This document shows, in pieces, positions 46,210 through 53,763 of a DNA stretch of 63,207 bases. The notes under the pieces were generated by a model, which ran no database searches, was not told the DNA's origin, and worked only from the letters and a program-made list of their open reading frames with translations. Location of the stretch: contig JAJTFE010000001.1 in assembly GCA_021298375.1 (NCBI GenBank), positions 1 to 63,207 on the forward strand, written 5' to 3'. The stretch is from Blastopirellula sp. Lineage in GTDB: Bacteria; Planctomycetota; Planctomycetia; Pirellulales; Pirellulaceae. The position numbers and the translations under genes are program-made. How positions within the stretch are numbered: the stretch's first letter is position 1; every line of letters starts with the position of its first letter.

Positions 46210-46680
46210 ATGGCACAGACAATTGTCACAAAACCGCAACTTCGTCGACGCAGTCCCTTCGGCTTGGGCCAGTGGCTGCCCAATTCCATGCTCGACCTCG
46301 ACCGGATGCTTGAGTCGATGCTCGATACGAACGGAGACTTTATTCCCGACCCGTTCCACACCCGGATGGACGTCAGCGAAACGGAACAGGCTGTCGTTGT
46401 GAAAATGGACCTGCCGGGCGTCGCTGGCAAAGACATCGAAATCAGCGTGGACAACAATCTGCTCACCATTCGCGGCGAGCGAAAAGAAGAAAAGGAAGAG
46501 GGGGACAAGACCAAGCAGTACCACCGCATCGAACGCCGTTTCGGCAGCTTCAGCCGCAGCCTCCCGCTTCCCTGTGCAGTGAATGAAGCCGAGGCAGGTG
46601 CTGAATTCAAGGAAGGCGTCTTGACGGTGACGCTTCCCAAATCGGAGTCGGTCAAGCCTCGGAAAATAACGGTCAAGTAG
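46210..46680 (+). CDS. Small heat-shock protein, Hsp20/alpha-crystallin
   Basis: The 156-residue protein starts at ATG 46210 with AAGGAG about 7 nt upstream. The alpha-crystallin domain is clear (TRMDVSETEQAVVVKMDLPGVAGKDIEISVDNNLLTIRGERK, then the GSFSRSLPLPCAVNEAEAGAEFKEGVLTVTLPKSE segment), ending with KPRKITVK. It prevents aggregation of unfolded protein in the cytoplasm. It has a sigma-54 promoter candidate and a long, structured leader: stems AGCAGAG/CTCTGCT at 46039-46058 and CCGAGGCC/GGCCTCGG (46123 and 46175) end just before the ribosome site. A terminator-like hairpin follows. Confidence 0.92.
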   Translation: MAQTIVTKPQLRRRSPFGLGQWLPNSMLDLDRMLESMLDTNGDFIPDPFHTRMDVSETEQAVVVKMDLPGVAGKDIEISVDNNLLTIRGERKEEKEEGDKTKQYHRIERRFGSFSRSLPLPCAVNEAEAGAEFKEGVLTVTLPKSESVKPRKITVK

Positions 46681-46737
46681 TTTGCTGAAGTCGGCTTTGG
46701 CCGAAGCGCCTTGGAAGCGCGCAGCGTTTACCCCACG

Positions 46738-46808
46738 CACAGCCCCAGACTTCGTCACTCAGGTTCCGAGACAAACCTGTGTGCGGATGATGGGGCTGTG
46801 TTATTTTT
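46738..46808 (+). terminator. Terminator-like hairpin downstream of hsp20
   Basis: Ten-base arms CACAGCCCCA / TGGGGCTGTG with an inner CAGGTT/AACCTG stem and TTATTTTT after. The long loop makes it a probable rather than certain terminator. Confidence 0.55.
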
Positions 46809-46899
46809 GATTTCATCGCTCCAGCCCTTGAGTGGTCCGGCCGAGCCTGAGGGCGATTCGGCCTGATGCGTCTTGCTCAGGGCGTGCTGAGTCGAGGGT

Positions 46900-47289
46900 T
46901 TACTGCTGGCCGCGCAAGAAACTCTTTCGGCCGGCGACTCGCGTGGCCAGATACATCCTCCGCGCCCAGGCTTCACAGCGCCGCGGGTGAGCCGAGTTCT
47001 GGCAGGCGCAGATCAAGTCCTCCAGAAACTGCCGATCACAGGATTCCTTGTCAGCTCCCGGACAGCCGTAGCAGGCGTCATGCGCGCGGCAGGCGGGCCT
47101 AAAATCCGCTCCCTGATAATCCTGCGGAATCAACCTCGCCAGCGGGCCGTTGCGGGAACTTGGACCGCAAGGAGAGTCGTCCTGTCCCGCTGCCACTCTG
47201 GCAAACGATCCGCACCAGAACACGGCGAACCCCAAGACCAAAGGGAAGCCAGTCAAGAACCGGGAGCCGGGCTGATGCCGGAAGTGCAT
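46900..47289 (-). CDS. Secreted phospholipase A2-like protein
   Basis: The 129-residue protein starts at ATG 47289 (GGGGA 7 nt upstream) with a signal peptide (FRHQPGSRFLTGFPLVLGFAVFW, cleavage near AAG). The mature part has the PLA2 hallmark CRAHDACYGC (Cys-X-X-His-Asp-X-Cys-Tyr, catalytic His-Asp) with further Cys residues for disulfides (CDRQFLEDLICACQN). It may hydrolyse phospholipids outside the cell. The calcium loop is not evident (PCGPSSRNG). No sigma-54 site precedes it. Confidence 0.7.
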   Translation of the reverse strand: MHFRHQPGSRFLTGFPLVLGFAVFWCGSFARVAAGQDDSPCGPSSRNGPLARLIPQDYQGADFRPACRAHDACYGCPGADKESCDRQFLEDLICACQNSAHPRRCEAWARRMYLATRVAGRKSFLRGQQ

Positions 47290-47513
47290 GTTGCTTCCCC
47301 TGCTGCTGAAAACGGAGTTTGTGGCCGCGCTGCTAATATAATCGATTGCCCCGGCCGGCTGCGCCGTTAGCCAGCCAACACTCCGCTGGCTGCTTTGGCC
47401 CGACTTGAACCCCAGTCCGCGCGGGGCTTGGTTGGACCCAGCCACCGCCCCAAATGGCAGCCCCAAGGGTCCGCCCAAAATTCTCCTCACGGAAACACGG
47501 AACTGGAAGAATC

Positions 47514-48086
47514 ATGGATTCAGCCGAGCCACACCAGCTATCAGCCGAGTTGCAGCAAACCGCCCGGTCACTGGGGAGGTTGCTGCTGCAGCACGGGCAG
47601 CGCGTCGTTTTCGCGGAGAGTTGCACGGCTGGATTGGTCGCCGCCTCATTGGCGATCGTTCCCGGAATCAGCCGTTGCCTTTGCGGCTCGCTGGTCACTT
47701 ACCGCGAGGCGAGCAAAACGGCTTGGCTGGGGGTGGATGCCCAGCTGATCGCGGCCTTCACCGCGGTTTCCCCAGAGGTCACAGCACAAATGGCCAGCGC
47801 TGCCCTGCAGCGGACAATCGAGGCCGATTGGGCCGCCGCGGTTACTGGTCACCTCGGCCCGGACGCTCCGCCCGGGAGCGATGGAACGATCCACATCGCG
47901 GTCGCTCGCCGTCTGAAGCGCGCGATTCCGCAGTCGACCGGTTTTGATGCCGGCCCGCTCGAGCTGACTGTTCAGCTCAAACAGCAGCTTTCCGCGCCTA
48001 CGCGAGTCCTCCGACAGCAGCAGGCAGCGGGCTCGGTCCTGGCGACTTTGGAGCAGGCGCTCCGAAGCAAGCTGGAACCCGCTTGA
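47514..48086 (+). CDS. pncC: CinA-family nicotinamide-nucleotide amidohydrolase
   Basis: The 190-residue protein starts at ATG 47514 with GGAAGA about 5 nt before. Signature motifs are GQRVVFAESCTAGLVAASLA, TYREASKTAWLGV and AAVTGHLGPDAPPGSDGTIHIA (the domain usual in stand-alone PncC). It deamidates NMN to NaMN in NAD recycling. It lacks the N-terminal CinA half. Confidence 0.9.
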   Translation: MDSAEPHQLSAELQQTARSLGRLLLQHGQRVVFAESCTAGLVAASLAIVPGISRCLCGSLVTYREASKTAWLGVDAQLIAAFTAVSPEVTAQMASAALQRTIEADWAAAVTGHLGPDAPPGSDGTIHIAVARRLKRAIPQSTGFDAGPLELTVQLKQQLSAPTRVLRQQQAAGSVLATLEQALRSKLEPA

Positions 48087-48211
48087 GTTCACATTCGCAA
48101 AAGACAGCAGAGCGCTCGGCCCCCTCAGCGCTTCTGGAACGGTGCGGCCGCGCCAGCCCGTCCGAGCTCTGAGCCGCGTTCCAAGCCGGAGTGCCGGTCC
48201 GTAAAGAAGCG

Positions 48212-48625
48212 TTAGAAATCGGCTTTGCGCAGGTACTGATGGCAGTCCATGCATTTCATGGTCAGTTCAAAGTACCGCAGCGCGGCTGCCTCGAGATTGG
48301 ACTTTTGGCCAGCCTTTTTCAGATGCTGGGCGACGCTCCGCAGCTCCTCGCTGATTTTCTGGTAGTCGGCGAAGTCATTTGAGTTCCAAGCCTCGGCTTG
48401 GGTGATTCGCTCCACCTCCTCAGCTCCACTGATAATCAGCCCGAAGTCGCGCGTGGTCAGGCCTTCGAGAATGTTTTGGGTGTAATTCAGCTTCATCCGC
48501 ATGAAGTCGCGGCGGGAAAGGGAATCCGGATCCTGTTCTTGTCCGATCGAGGAGCCTGACAACGCCAGCCATCCAGCCAAAACCAGCCCGAGCAAACAGA
48601 GGCCAAAACCCATTCGTCGATTCAT
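48212..48625 (-). CDS. Monohaem c-type cytochrome
   Basis: A 137-residue exported protein: signal peptide (RMGFGLCLLGLVLAGWLALSG, cleavage near SIG-Q), then a helical domain, and a single C-terminal haem site CMDCH near residue 128. It resembles cytochrome c'-like four-helix bundles with haem at the C-terminus. Likely a periplasmic electron carrier or gas-binding cytochrome; an acceptor is not clear. A weak GG-N10-GC match at 48780 lies upstream but its -12 part is poor. Confidence 0.8.
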   Translation of the reverse strand: MNRRMGFGLCLLGLVLAGWLALSGSSIGQEQDPDSLSRRDFMRMKLNYTQNILEGLTTRDFGLIISGAEEVERITQAEAWNSNDFADYQKISEELRSVAQHLKKAGQKSNLEAAALRYFELTMKCMDCHQYLRKADF

Positions 48626-48899
48626 TGGATACGCTCACTTCGGTTTGCGAAAATTATTTCAACTCAGGCCGGCCTCGCAACCAGTCCTGAACAAATGCAC
48701 GATTGATACTCATCTTAATCGCTCTGGCGGCAAGCCGGGGTGGGGAAGCCTCGATCCGCCGAGAGCTCGCGCTCTGCTTTGCCTGATGCGAGCCAGCGCC
48801 TGCTCCACCGAGTTGAGCTGGCCAAAAAATCGCGCCGGCCGAACAACGTCGCCGGCCAAATGCACACCTCCAACGATCCCGGTTCAACGACTTGGCCGC

Positions 48900-49271
48900 T
48901 CAAGCCGTCTGCGCGGTTTGGCTGGTTGCCGAAGAAGACTCGAGTGCAATCGCCACGGGTTCGGTTGATGAGCTTTCGGAGGAAGGTACCTTTGCGTGCA
49001 GGGGACGCTTGGGATTTTTGCAGCCCCCACAGCAGCGTCCTTCCCCTGCACAAGGGTGACCCGGTTGTTTGACGGATGGAAGAGTCGCTGGCAGCTCGAG
49101 GAAATGATCGGGTTCAGACATTGCCTCACCGGGCGGTAATGAACTCCGCTCGCGAGGAGCAGCCGCTGCTTGCAGGGCCAGGGCTTGCTTGTCGAGGGAC
49201 GCATCGGCGACAGAGGGGCTTGGCATGGGTAACAATGAATCGGAGGAAGATGATTTGGAAACAAGGGACAT
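48900..49271 (-). CDS. Small Cys-rich hypothetical protein
   Basis: The 123-residue protein starts at ATG 49271 (strong AAAGGAG 5 nt upstream). It is rich in Ser/Ala/Pro with a compact Cys-rich segment (HPCAGEGRCCGGCKNPK) about residues 72-88: four cysteines within 12 residues that could bind a metal. The flanks look disordered. The family is unknown. A sigma-54 promoter candidate (49349-49365) precedes it, so it belongs to the same regulon as the neighbouring stress genes. Confidence 0.55.
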   Translation of the reverse strand: MSLVSKSSSSDSLLPMPSPSVADASLDKQALALQAAAAPRERSSLPPGEAMSEPDHFLELPATLPSVKQPGHPCAGEGRCCGGCKNPKRPLHAKVPSSESSSTEPVAIALESSSATSQTAQTA

Positions 49272-49348
49272 GGAAGGACTCCTTTCCGCCCAAACAAGAT
49301 TGGCCAAGAAGCGACGTCGACTCGGCTAAACGCTGGGCAAGCCACTGC

Positions 49349-49365
49349 TGCAAACCGGGTGCCGG
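49349..49365 (-). promoter_or_regulatory. Sigma-54 (-24/-12) promoter candidate for the Cys-rich gene
   Basis: The minus strand reads CCGGCACCCGGTTTGCA with GG-N10-GC spacing. It is nearly the same as the plus-strand site at 49585 (CCGGCATGCGGTTTGCT), to which it is divergent. It lies 78 bp before the ATG at 49271. Confidence 0.75.
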
Positions 49366-49473
49366 TCGGGGCTTTACCGATTCGTCTGGGGGCCTTAACG
49401 CTGGAAAAGTTATTTTTCGGGGCAATTGTCCCCGGGGCCTCCGCAGCGCTGGCTTGATTCCAAGGGGGGCTCC

Positions 49474-49487
49474 GTGCCGATCCGCAC
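49474..49487. promoter_or_regulatory. Candidate activator-binding site (inverted repeat)
   Basis: GTGC-CGATCC-GCAC lies midway between the divergent sigma-54 sites, about 100 bp from each. GTGC-N6-GCAC also occurs at 51578-51595. Position suits an upstream activating sequence for both genes. Confidence 0.4.
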
Positions 49488-49584
49488 ACTCGCACGCGCG
49501 GCCGGGCGAGGCACAGCCGCAGGTCAGGGGCTCGTTCAGGGGCTCTTGGCGGGTAGTCGGCTGAGGAGGAAAGGGAACTTTGAC

Positions 49585-49602
49585 CCGGCATGCGGTTTGC
49601 TT
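49585..49602 (+). promoter_or_regulatory. Sigma-54 (-24/-12) promoter candidate for the first USP gene
   Basis: CCGGCATGCGGTTTGCTT with GG and GC 10 nt apart. About 100 bp before ATG 49702. Confidence 0.75.
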
Positions 49603-49701
49603 CGGTTGGCAGGAAACGGGTTAGCGCCCAGCCAGCGCGTGGGCGAGGCGGGAGCGGCTCGGTCTCAGTTCTTGATTGCTTTGCAGAGATAGGACCCAAA
49701 C

Positions 49702-50157
49702 ATGCTTAAATTCACCGGCAATTGCCTGCTCGTACCCTGGGACTTTTCCGATATGGCCCTCGCGGCGCTGAAGACCAGCATGGCGATGGTTTCCGACTGC
49801 TCGAAGGTCAAGGTCGTGCATGTTGGTCTGATACCGACGGCGACGGAACCGACTGTGATTTGGGACACGGTGACGGAGCAGACGATTCAGGAGTACGCGG
49901 CGCAAAATTTCCGCAAGACGGTCGCCGAACATCCCGAATTAGCCGGCTTGGAACTGATCACGCTTTTCGGCGATCCCGGCTTTGCAATTACCGATTATGC
50001 CCAGGAGGTGGCCGCCGATTTGATCGTCATTTCCTCGCATGGTCGGCGGGGCTTGAGCCGCCTGTTTATGGGAAGTGTGGCTGAACGGGTCGTTCGTTTG
50101 GCTCAGGTGCCGGTTCTTGTGCTTCGCGGTCCTGCCGATGCGGGCGACAAGAAATAG
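49702..50157 (+). CDS. Universal stress protein (UspA family)
   Basis: The 151-residue protein opens LLVPWDFSDMALAALK and carries the ATP-binding motif GRRGLSRLFMGSVAERV (G-X2-G-X9-GS type) and PVLVLRG at the C-terminus, all standard UspA positions. It should form a cytoplasmic ATP-binding dimer. It stands 110 bp before the globin-coupled kinase on the same strand and has a sigma-54 promoter candidate. Confidence 0.92.
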   Translation: MLKFTGNCLLVPWDFSDMALAALKTSMAMVSDCSKVKVVHVGLIPTATEPTVIWDTVTEQTIQEYAAQNFRKTVAEHPELAGLELITLFGDPGFAITDYAQEVAADLIVISSHGRRGLSRLFMGSVAERVVRLAQVPVLVLRGPADAGDKK

Positions 50158-50267
50158 GGCTGGTCAACGAAGTTCATTGAGACCATTTCAGGCCGTTCCG
50201 TGGTAGGATTTGGGCCCGTCAACCGGTTTCTTCCGCTCTCTCCTTCCGTTGCCTGATTGAAATTTCC

Positions 50268-51530
50268 ATGAGCGTTCCGAATTCGCGCGAAAGCCATGTG
50301 CTGGCTGACCGAGCCGATGTCGACATTTCGGTTTTCTTTGAGCGAATCAAATCGTATGTCGGCTGGCAGGAACGAGACGCGGAACGGGTCCGTCGGGTGT
50401 GGCCTCAGGTGGAACCCCTGGTGTCCAGTTTGGTTGAGGACTTTTACAGCACCATTCTCGCGCATGAGTTTACCGCTCGGGTGATCAGCGGCGGCGAGCC
50501 CCAAGTGGAGCGGTTGAAGGGGACGCTGGCCGGCTGGGTTGCGAGTCTGTTTGCCGGCCGCTACGACGACGACTTTGCCGAGACCCGCTGGCGCGTCGGC
50601 CGCCGACACGTGCAAATCGGCCTGAATCAGGCTTATGCCATGGCCGCCCTCACCCGGCTTCGGATCGGCATTACGTCTGGTCTTTGCAATGTTTCAGACT
50701 TGCCCCGGCACGAGCTTTGTGAGACGGTCATCGCCGTCAATAAACTGCTCGACATGGACGCGGCGATCATTGACTACGCATACCAGCAATCCTTCGCAAG
50801 GCAGCTTGAGGAATCGGCCGCGGCGAAGGTCCAGCAGTCCGAGCGGCTGGCGGCCATCGGCCAGATGGTTACCGGTTTGGCACACGAGAGCCGGAACGTG
50901 CTGCAACGGAGCCATGCCTGCCTGGAGGCCTTGCTGCTGGATATCGAGGATCGTCCGGAAGCGTTGAAGCAGGCTCACCGGATTCAGAATGCACTTGACC
51001 GGTTGCATATCCTCTACGAGGAAGTGCGGAATTACGCCGCTCCGATCAATCTCGATCGTGAGCTGGTAGACCTCGTGCGTTTGGCTTCGACCGCCTGGTA
51101 CAACCTCGAAACGCGTTGGCGCGATTATGGAACCACCTTGGCCGTCAATTGCGCTCACCCCGCCGATGCCATGATCCTTGCTGATCGACATCGGCTCGAT
51201 CAGGTTCTGACCAACCTTCTGCAGAATGCAATTGATGCGGCTGGTCCCTTGGGCGCGATCTGCTGCTCGATCGCCCGCTCCCCGGACAATGCCTTTTGCC
51301 AAGTGACGCTCGAAGATAATGGTCCCGGGATTTCGGCCGAGCGGCTGGGCCGGGTTTTCGAACCCTTCTTCACGACCAAGACCAAGGGAACTGGTTTGGG
51401 CCTGGCCATCACCCGGAGAATCATCGAAGCCCATCAGGGAACGATTCAAGTCGACCGAAGCGAACTGGGCGGCGCGCGGATGACAATCTCGCTCCCGGCG
51501 CACGACCAGCCCAAGCCGGTGGGCCACTAG
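50268..51530 (+). CDS. Globin-coupled sensor histidine kinase
   Basis: The 420-residue protein has an N-terminal globin-coupled sensor (protoglobin-like) domain, residues about 15-180: RVWPQVEPLVSSLVEDFYSTIL, and VGRRHVQIGLNQAYAM with the proximal haem His near residue 114. A linker then leads to a kinase: H-box LAHESRN (phospho-His near 205), N-box NLLQNAIDAA, G1 DNGPGI, F-box FEPFFTTKTKG and G2 GTGLGLAITRRI. It should sense O2, NO or CO in the cytoplasm and phosphorylate the regulator at 52411, since no other response regulator is present here. Confidence 0.9.
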   Translation: MSVPNSRESHVLADRADVDISVFFERIKSYVGWQERDAERVRRVWPQVEPLVSSLVEDFYSTILAHEFTARVISGGEPQVERLKGTLAGWVASLFAGRYDDDFAETRWRVGRRHVQIGLNQAYAMAALTRLRIGITSGLCNVSDLPRHELCETVIAVNKLLDMDAAIIDYAYQQSFARQLEESAAAKVQQSERLAAIGQMVTGLAHESRNVLQRSHACLEALLLDIEDRPEALKQAHRIQNALDRLHILYEEVRNYAAPINLDRELVDLVRLASTAWYNLETRWRDYGTTLAVNCAHPADAMILADRHRLDQVLTNLLQNAIDAAGPLGAICCSIARSPDNAFCQVTLEDNGPGISAERLGRVFEPFFTTKTKGTGLGLAITRRIIEAHQGTIQVDRSELGGARMTISLPAHDQPKPVGH

Positions 51531-51577
51531 CGTCCAGCGGAGGCGTGCCTCCGTTCTCGCCCCCTCGCCGCACAGGA

Positions 51578-51595
51578 GCGTGCGAAAACGCACGC
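51578..51595. promoter_or_regulatory. Inverted repeat upstream of the second USP promoter
   Basis: GCGTGCG-AAAA-CGCACGC is a perfect palindrome 93 bp before the sigma-54 site at 51688. It could be the activator site for the nearby regulator or a hairpin at the end of the kinase gene (51530). It shares GTGC-N6-GCAC with 49474-49487. Confidence 0.5.
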
Positions 51596-51687
51596 CGAGC
51601 CTTGTGCCAAGTCTAGTTCCAGTCTTCCGGCTGCTTATTTTCCCCGCGTTTGGCCCATCGATTGCGTGGGCTCGCATCTGCACTTGC

Positions 51688-51704
51688 TTGGCATAGCAGT
51701 TGCA
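51688..51704 (+). promoter_or_regulatory. Sigma-54 (-24/-12) promoter candidate for the second USP gene
   Basis: TTGGCATAGCAGTTGCA matches the consensus at both elements, with GG and GC 10 nt apart. The start codon follows 89 bp on. Confidence 0.85.
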
Positions 51705-51792
51705 CTTGAGGGATGCATTCCGGGACAAGGCACTCTCTGGGCCCGGCGATGCCTGCACCTTCTGACAATTCTCTCTGCCCGTACTTCAGTGG

Positions 51793-52266
51793 ATGCCCGC
51801 GATGAACTGGAAACGAATCCTCTGTCCCGTCGACCTGACTCAAACCTGCTCGGAGTGCGTGCGCGTTGCCTCCGCCTTGGCCCGCGAGTGCGGTGCGGAG
51901 TTGGTGTTTTTCTACGTTGCGGTCCCCGAGTTGCCAGCTTCCAGCGGCGCGGCGATCCCGGAAGTCAATCAGGCGATTGAGCGGGAGCGTCAGGCCCTGA
52001 AGCAAATTACCCCGACCTCTTCCGGTGTTCTGCATCGGCACGAATTGGTCCGCGGCCAACCTGCTCCGTCGATTGTCCACTATGCCCTCCAAAACCAGGT
52101 CGACTTGATCGTTATGCCGACTCATGGGCGGACCGGTTTTTCCCGATTGCTCCTGGGAAGTGTGGCCGAAGAGGTGCTTCGGCATGCCCCTTGTCCGGTC
52201 TTGGCAATTCGGGCGACTGCGCCCCAGGCCGAACCGGTGGCGACTCCGCAGTTGGCCGTGACCTGA
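51793..52266 (+). CDS. Universal stress protein (UspA family)
   Basis: A 157-residue protein with the UspA motifs RILCPVDLTQ, PTHGRTGFSRLLLGSVAEEV (G-X2-G-X9-GS type) and CPVLAIRAT. ATG 51793 is one codon group upstream of another Met at 51802; no ribosome site decides. It follows a near-perfect sigma-54 promoter and precedes the NtrC-type regulator gene by 144 bp. Confidence 0.92.
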   Translation: MPAMNWKRILCPVDLTQTCSECVRVASALARECGAELVFFYVAVPELPASSGAAIPEVNQAIERERQALKQITPTSSGVLHRHELVRGQPAPSIVHYALQNQVDLIVMPTHGRTGFSRLLLGSVAEEVLRHAPCPVLAIRATAPQAEPVATPQLAVT

Positions 52267-52410
52267 GCCGGATCTTTTTTGCGGCGCGGACGGGTTCTGT
52301 CCCGCTGGTTCCCTGTTCGATCGAGCCAGCCCCCTGTCAGCAGTTAACATGGAATATTTCCGGCAATGAACAGCACTACTTTCGCTCAAACTCTTCGGGG
52401 ACCGAATTCA

Positions 52411-53763
52411 ATGAACTTGGCCAACCGCAACCAAATCAAATTGCTGATTGTCGATGACGAAGAGGACTTTCGGGACGCCGCGAGTTCCTACTTTCGCAAG
52501 CTTGGCTATCACGTCTTTACGGCTAGCGACGGTCGCGAAGCCTTGGAATTGGTCAATAGCCAGGTCTTTGATGTCGCGGTAGTCGACATTCACATGCCCA
52601 ATATCACTGGTTTGCAGTTGTTGACGGAGCTCCGCGACAGCGAGAACGAACTGCAGGTGATCATGCTCACCGGCGGCGGGACGATCGAGAACGCCGTCGA
52701 ATCGATTAAAAAGGGGGCATTCGACTTTCTCACCAAGCCTGCCAAGCTGAATGAGCTCGATCTGCTGATTCAGAAAGCTTGGCGCGCGAGCCAGTTGCTC
52801 AAGGAAAATCGGCAGCTGCGGCATGTGATTCAGCACACGGCCCCGCCTGCCAACATGATTGGCGAATCGCCCGCAATGCAGGAGGTGTTTCGATTAATTG
52901 ACAAGACCGCCGTCACGGAAAAGCCAGTGTTGATCGAAGGCGAGAGCGGCACCGGCAAGGAACTCGTGGCGCGAGCCATCCACGAGCGCTCCGCTCTGGC
53001 TGAAATGCCGCTGGTCGTGATTAACTGTGCGGCCTTGCCCGAGGCTCTGCTGGAGAGCGAGCTCTTTGGACATGAGAAGGGTGCCTTTACGGGCGCAGCG
53101 GCGGCCAAGCCCGGCCTGTTCGAGATCGCCGACGGCGGGACCCTGTTTATTGACGAGTTCGGTGAACTCGCCGGCTCGCTCCAGGCCAAACTGCTGCGGG
53201 TGCTGGAGGACGGCTCACTTCGCCGGGTCGGCAGCGTCAAGGAGCGCAAAGTTAAGGTGCGGTTGATCGCCGCAACGAATCGCGATTTGGGCAAGGAAGT
53301 GGCCGAAGGGCGTTTCCGCGAAGACCTGTACTACCGAATCAATGTCCTCAAAATCCATCTTCCCCCGCTGCGTGAGCGGGACGGTGACATTCGCCTGTTG
53401 ATTGAACACTTCCTCGGCGACCAGTGGAAAGTCTCCGAGCCGGTGATCGAACTGCTCAGCAACTACACCTGGCCGGGCAATATTCGCCAGCTGCACAACG
53501 CCCTGGAGCGGGCCAAGATTCTGGCTGAAGGGGATGAGATCCTCAAGGAAAATCTGCCTGAGGAGATCGTGAAGGGGAGCGAACAGCAGGGAGTCTCCGC
53601 GGAACTGAAAGTCGGCAGCAAGCTCGATTTGGACAGCCTCAACAAGCTGCATGTCGAACAGGTCTACCGCCGGAACCAGTGCAACAAGACCCGTACTGCC
53701 CAGGCACTGGGCATCGGCCGCCGCTCGCTCTACCGGCTTCTGGAAAAGTACTGCATCCAGTAA
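52411..53763 (+). CDS. NtrC-family sigma-54 response regulator
   Basis: A 450-residue protein taken from ATG 52411 (GGGGA about 9 nt upstream); a longer start at 52366 is possible. The receiver domain has LLIVDDEED and the phospho-acceptor Asp59 in AVVDIHMPN. The AAA+ domain has GESGTGKE, GAFTGA (the intact sigma-54 contact loop, near residue 223) and GGTLFIDEFGEL. A Fis HTH closes the protein (TAQALGIGRRSLYRLLEKYCI). It is probably phosphorylated by the globin-coupled kinase and activates the -24/-12 promoters nearby. Its own promoter shows no such site. Confidence 0.92.
   Translation: MNLANRNQIKLLIVDDEEDFRDAASSYFRKLGYHVFTASDGREALELVNSQVFDVAVVDIHMPNITGLQLLTELRDSENELQVIMLTGGGTIENAVESIKKGAFDFLTKPAKLNELDLLIQKAWRASQLLKENRQLRHVIQHTAPPANMIGESPAMQEVFRLIDKTAVTEKPVLIEGESGTGKELVARAIHERSALAEMPLVVINCAALPEALLESELFGHEKGAFTGAAAAKPGLFEIADGGTLFIDEFGELAGSLQAKLLRVLEDGSLRRVGSVKERKVKVRLIAATNRDLGKEVAEGRFREDLYYRINVLKIHLPPLRERDGDIRLLIEHFLGDQWKVSEPVIELLSNYTWPGNIRQLHNALERAKILAEGDEILKENLPEEIVKGSEQQGVSAELKVGSKLDLDSLNKLHVEQVYRRNQCNKTRTAQALGIGRRSLYRLLEKYCIQ

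Noticed and set aside
48780..48796. Further -24/-12 site upstream of the monohaem cytochrome
   Set aside because: The -24 half (TGGCTC) fits and spacing is right, but the -12 half (AGGCA) departs from TTGC; too weak to count.
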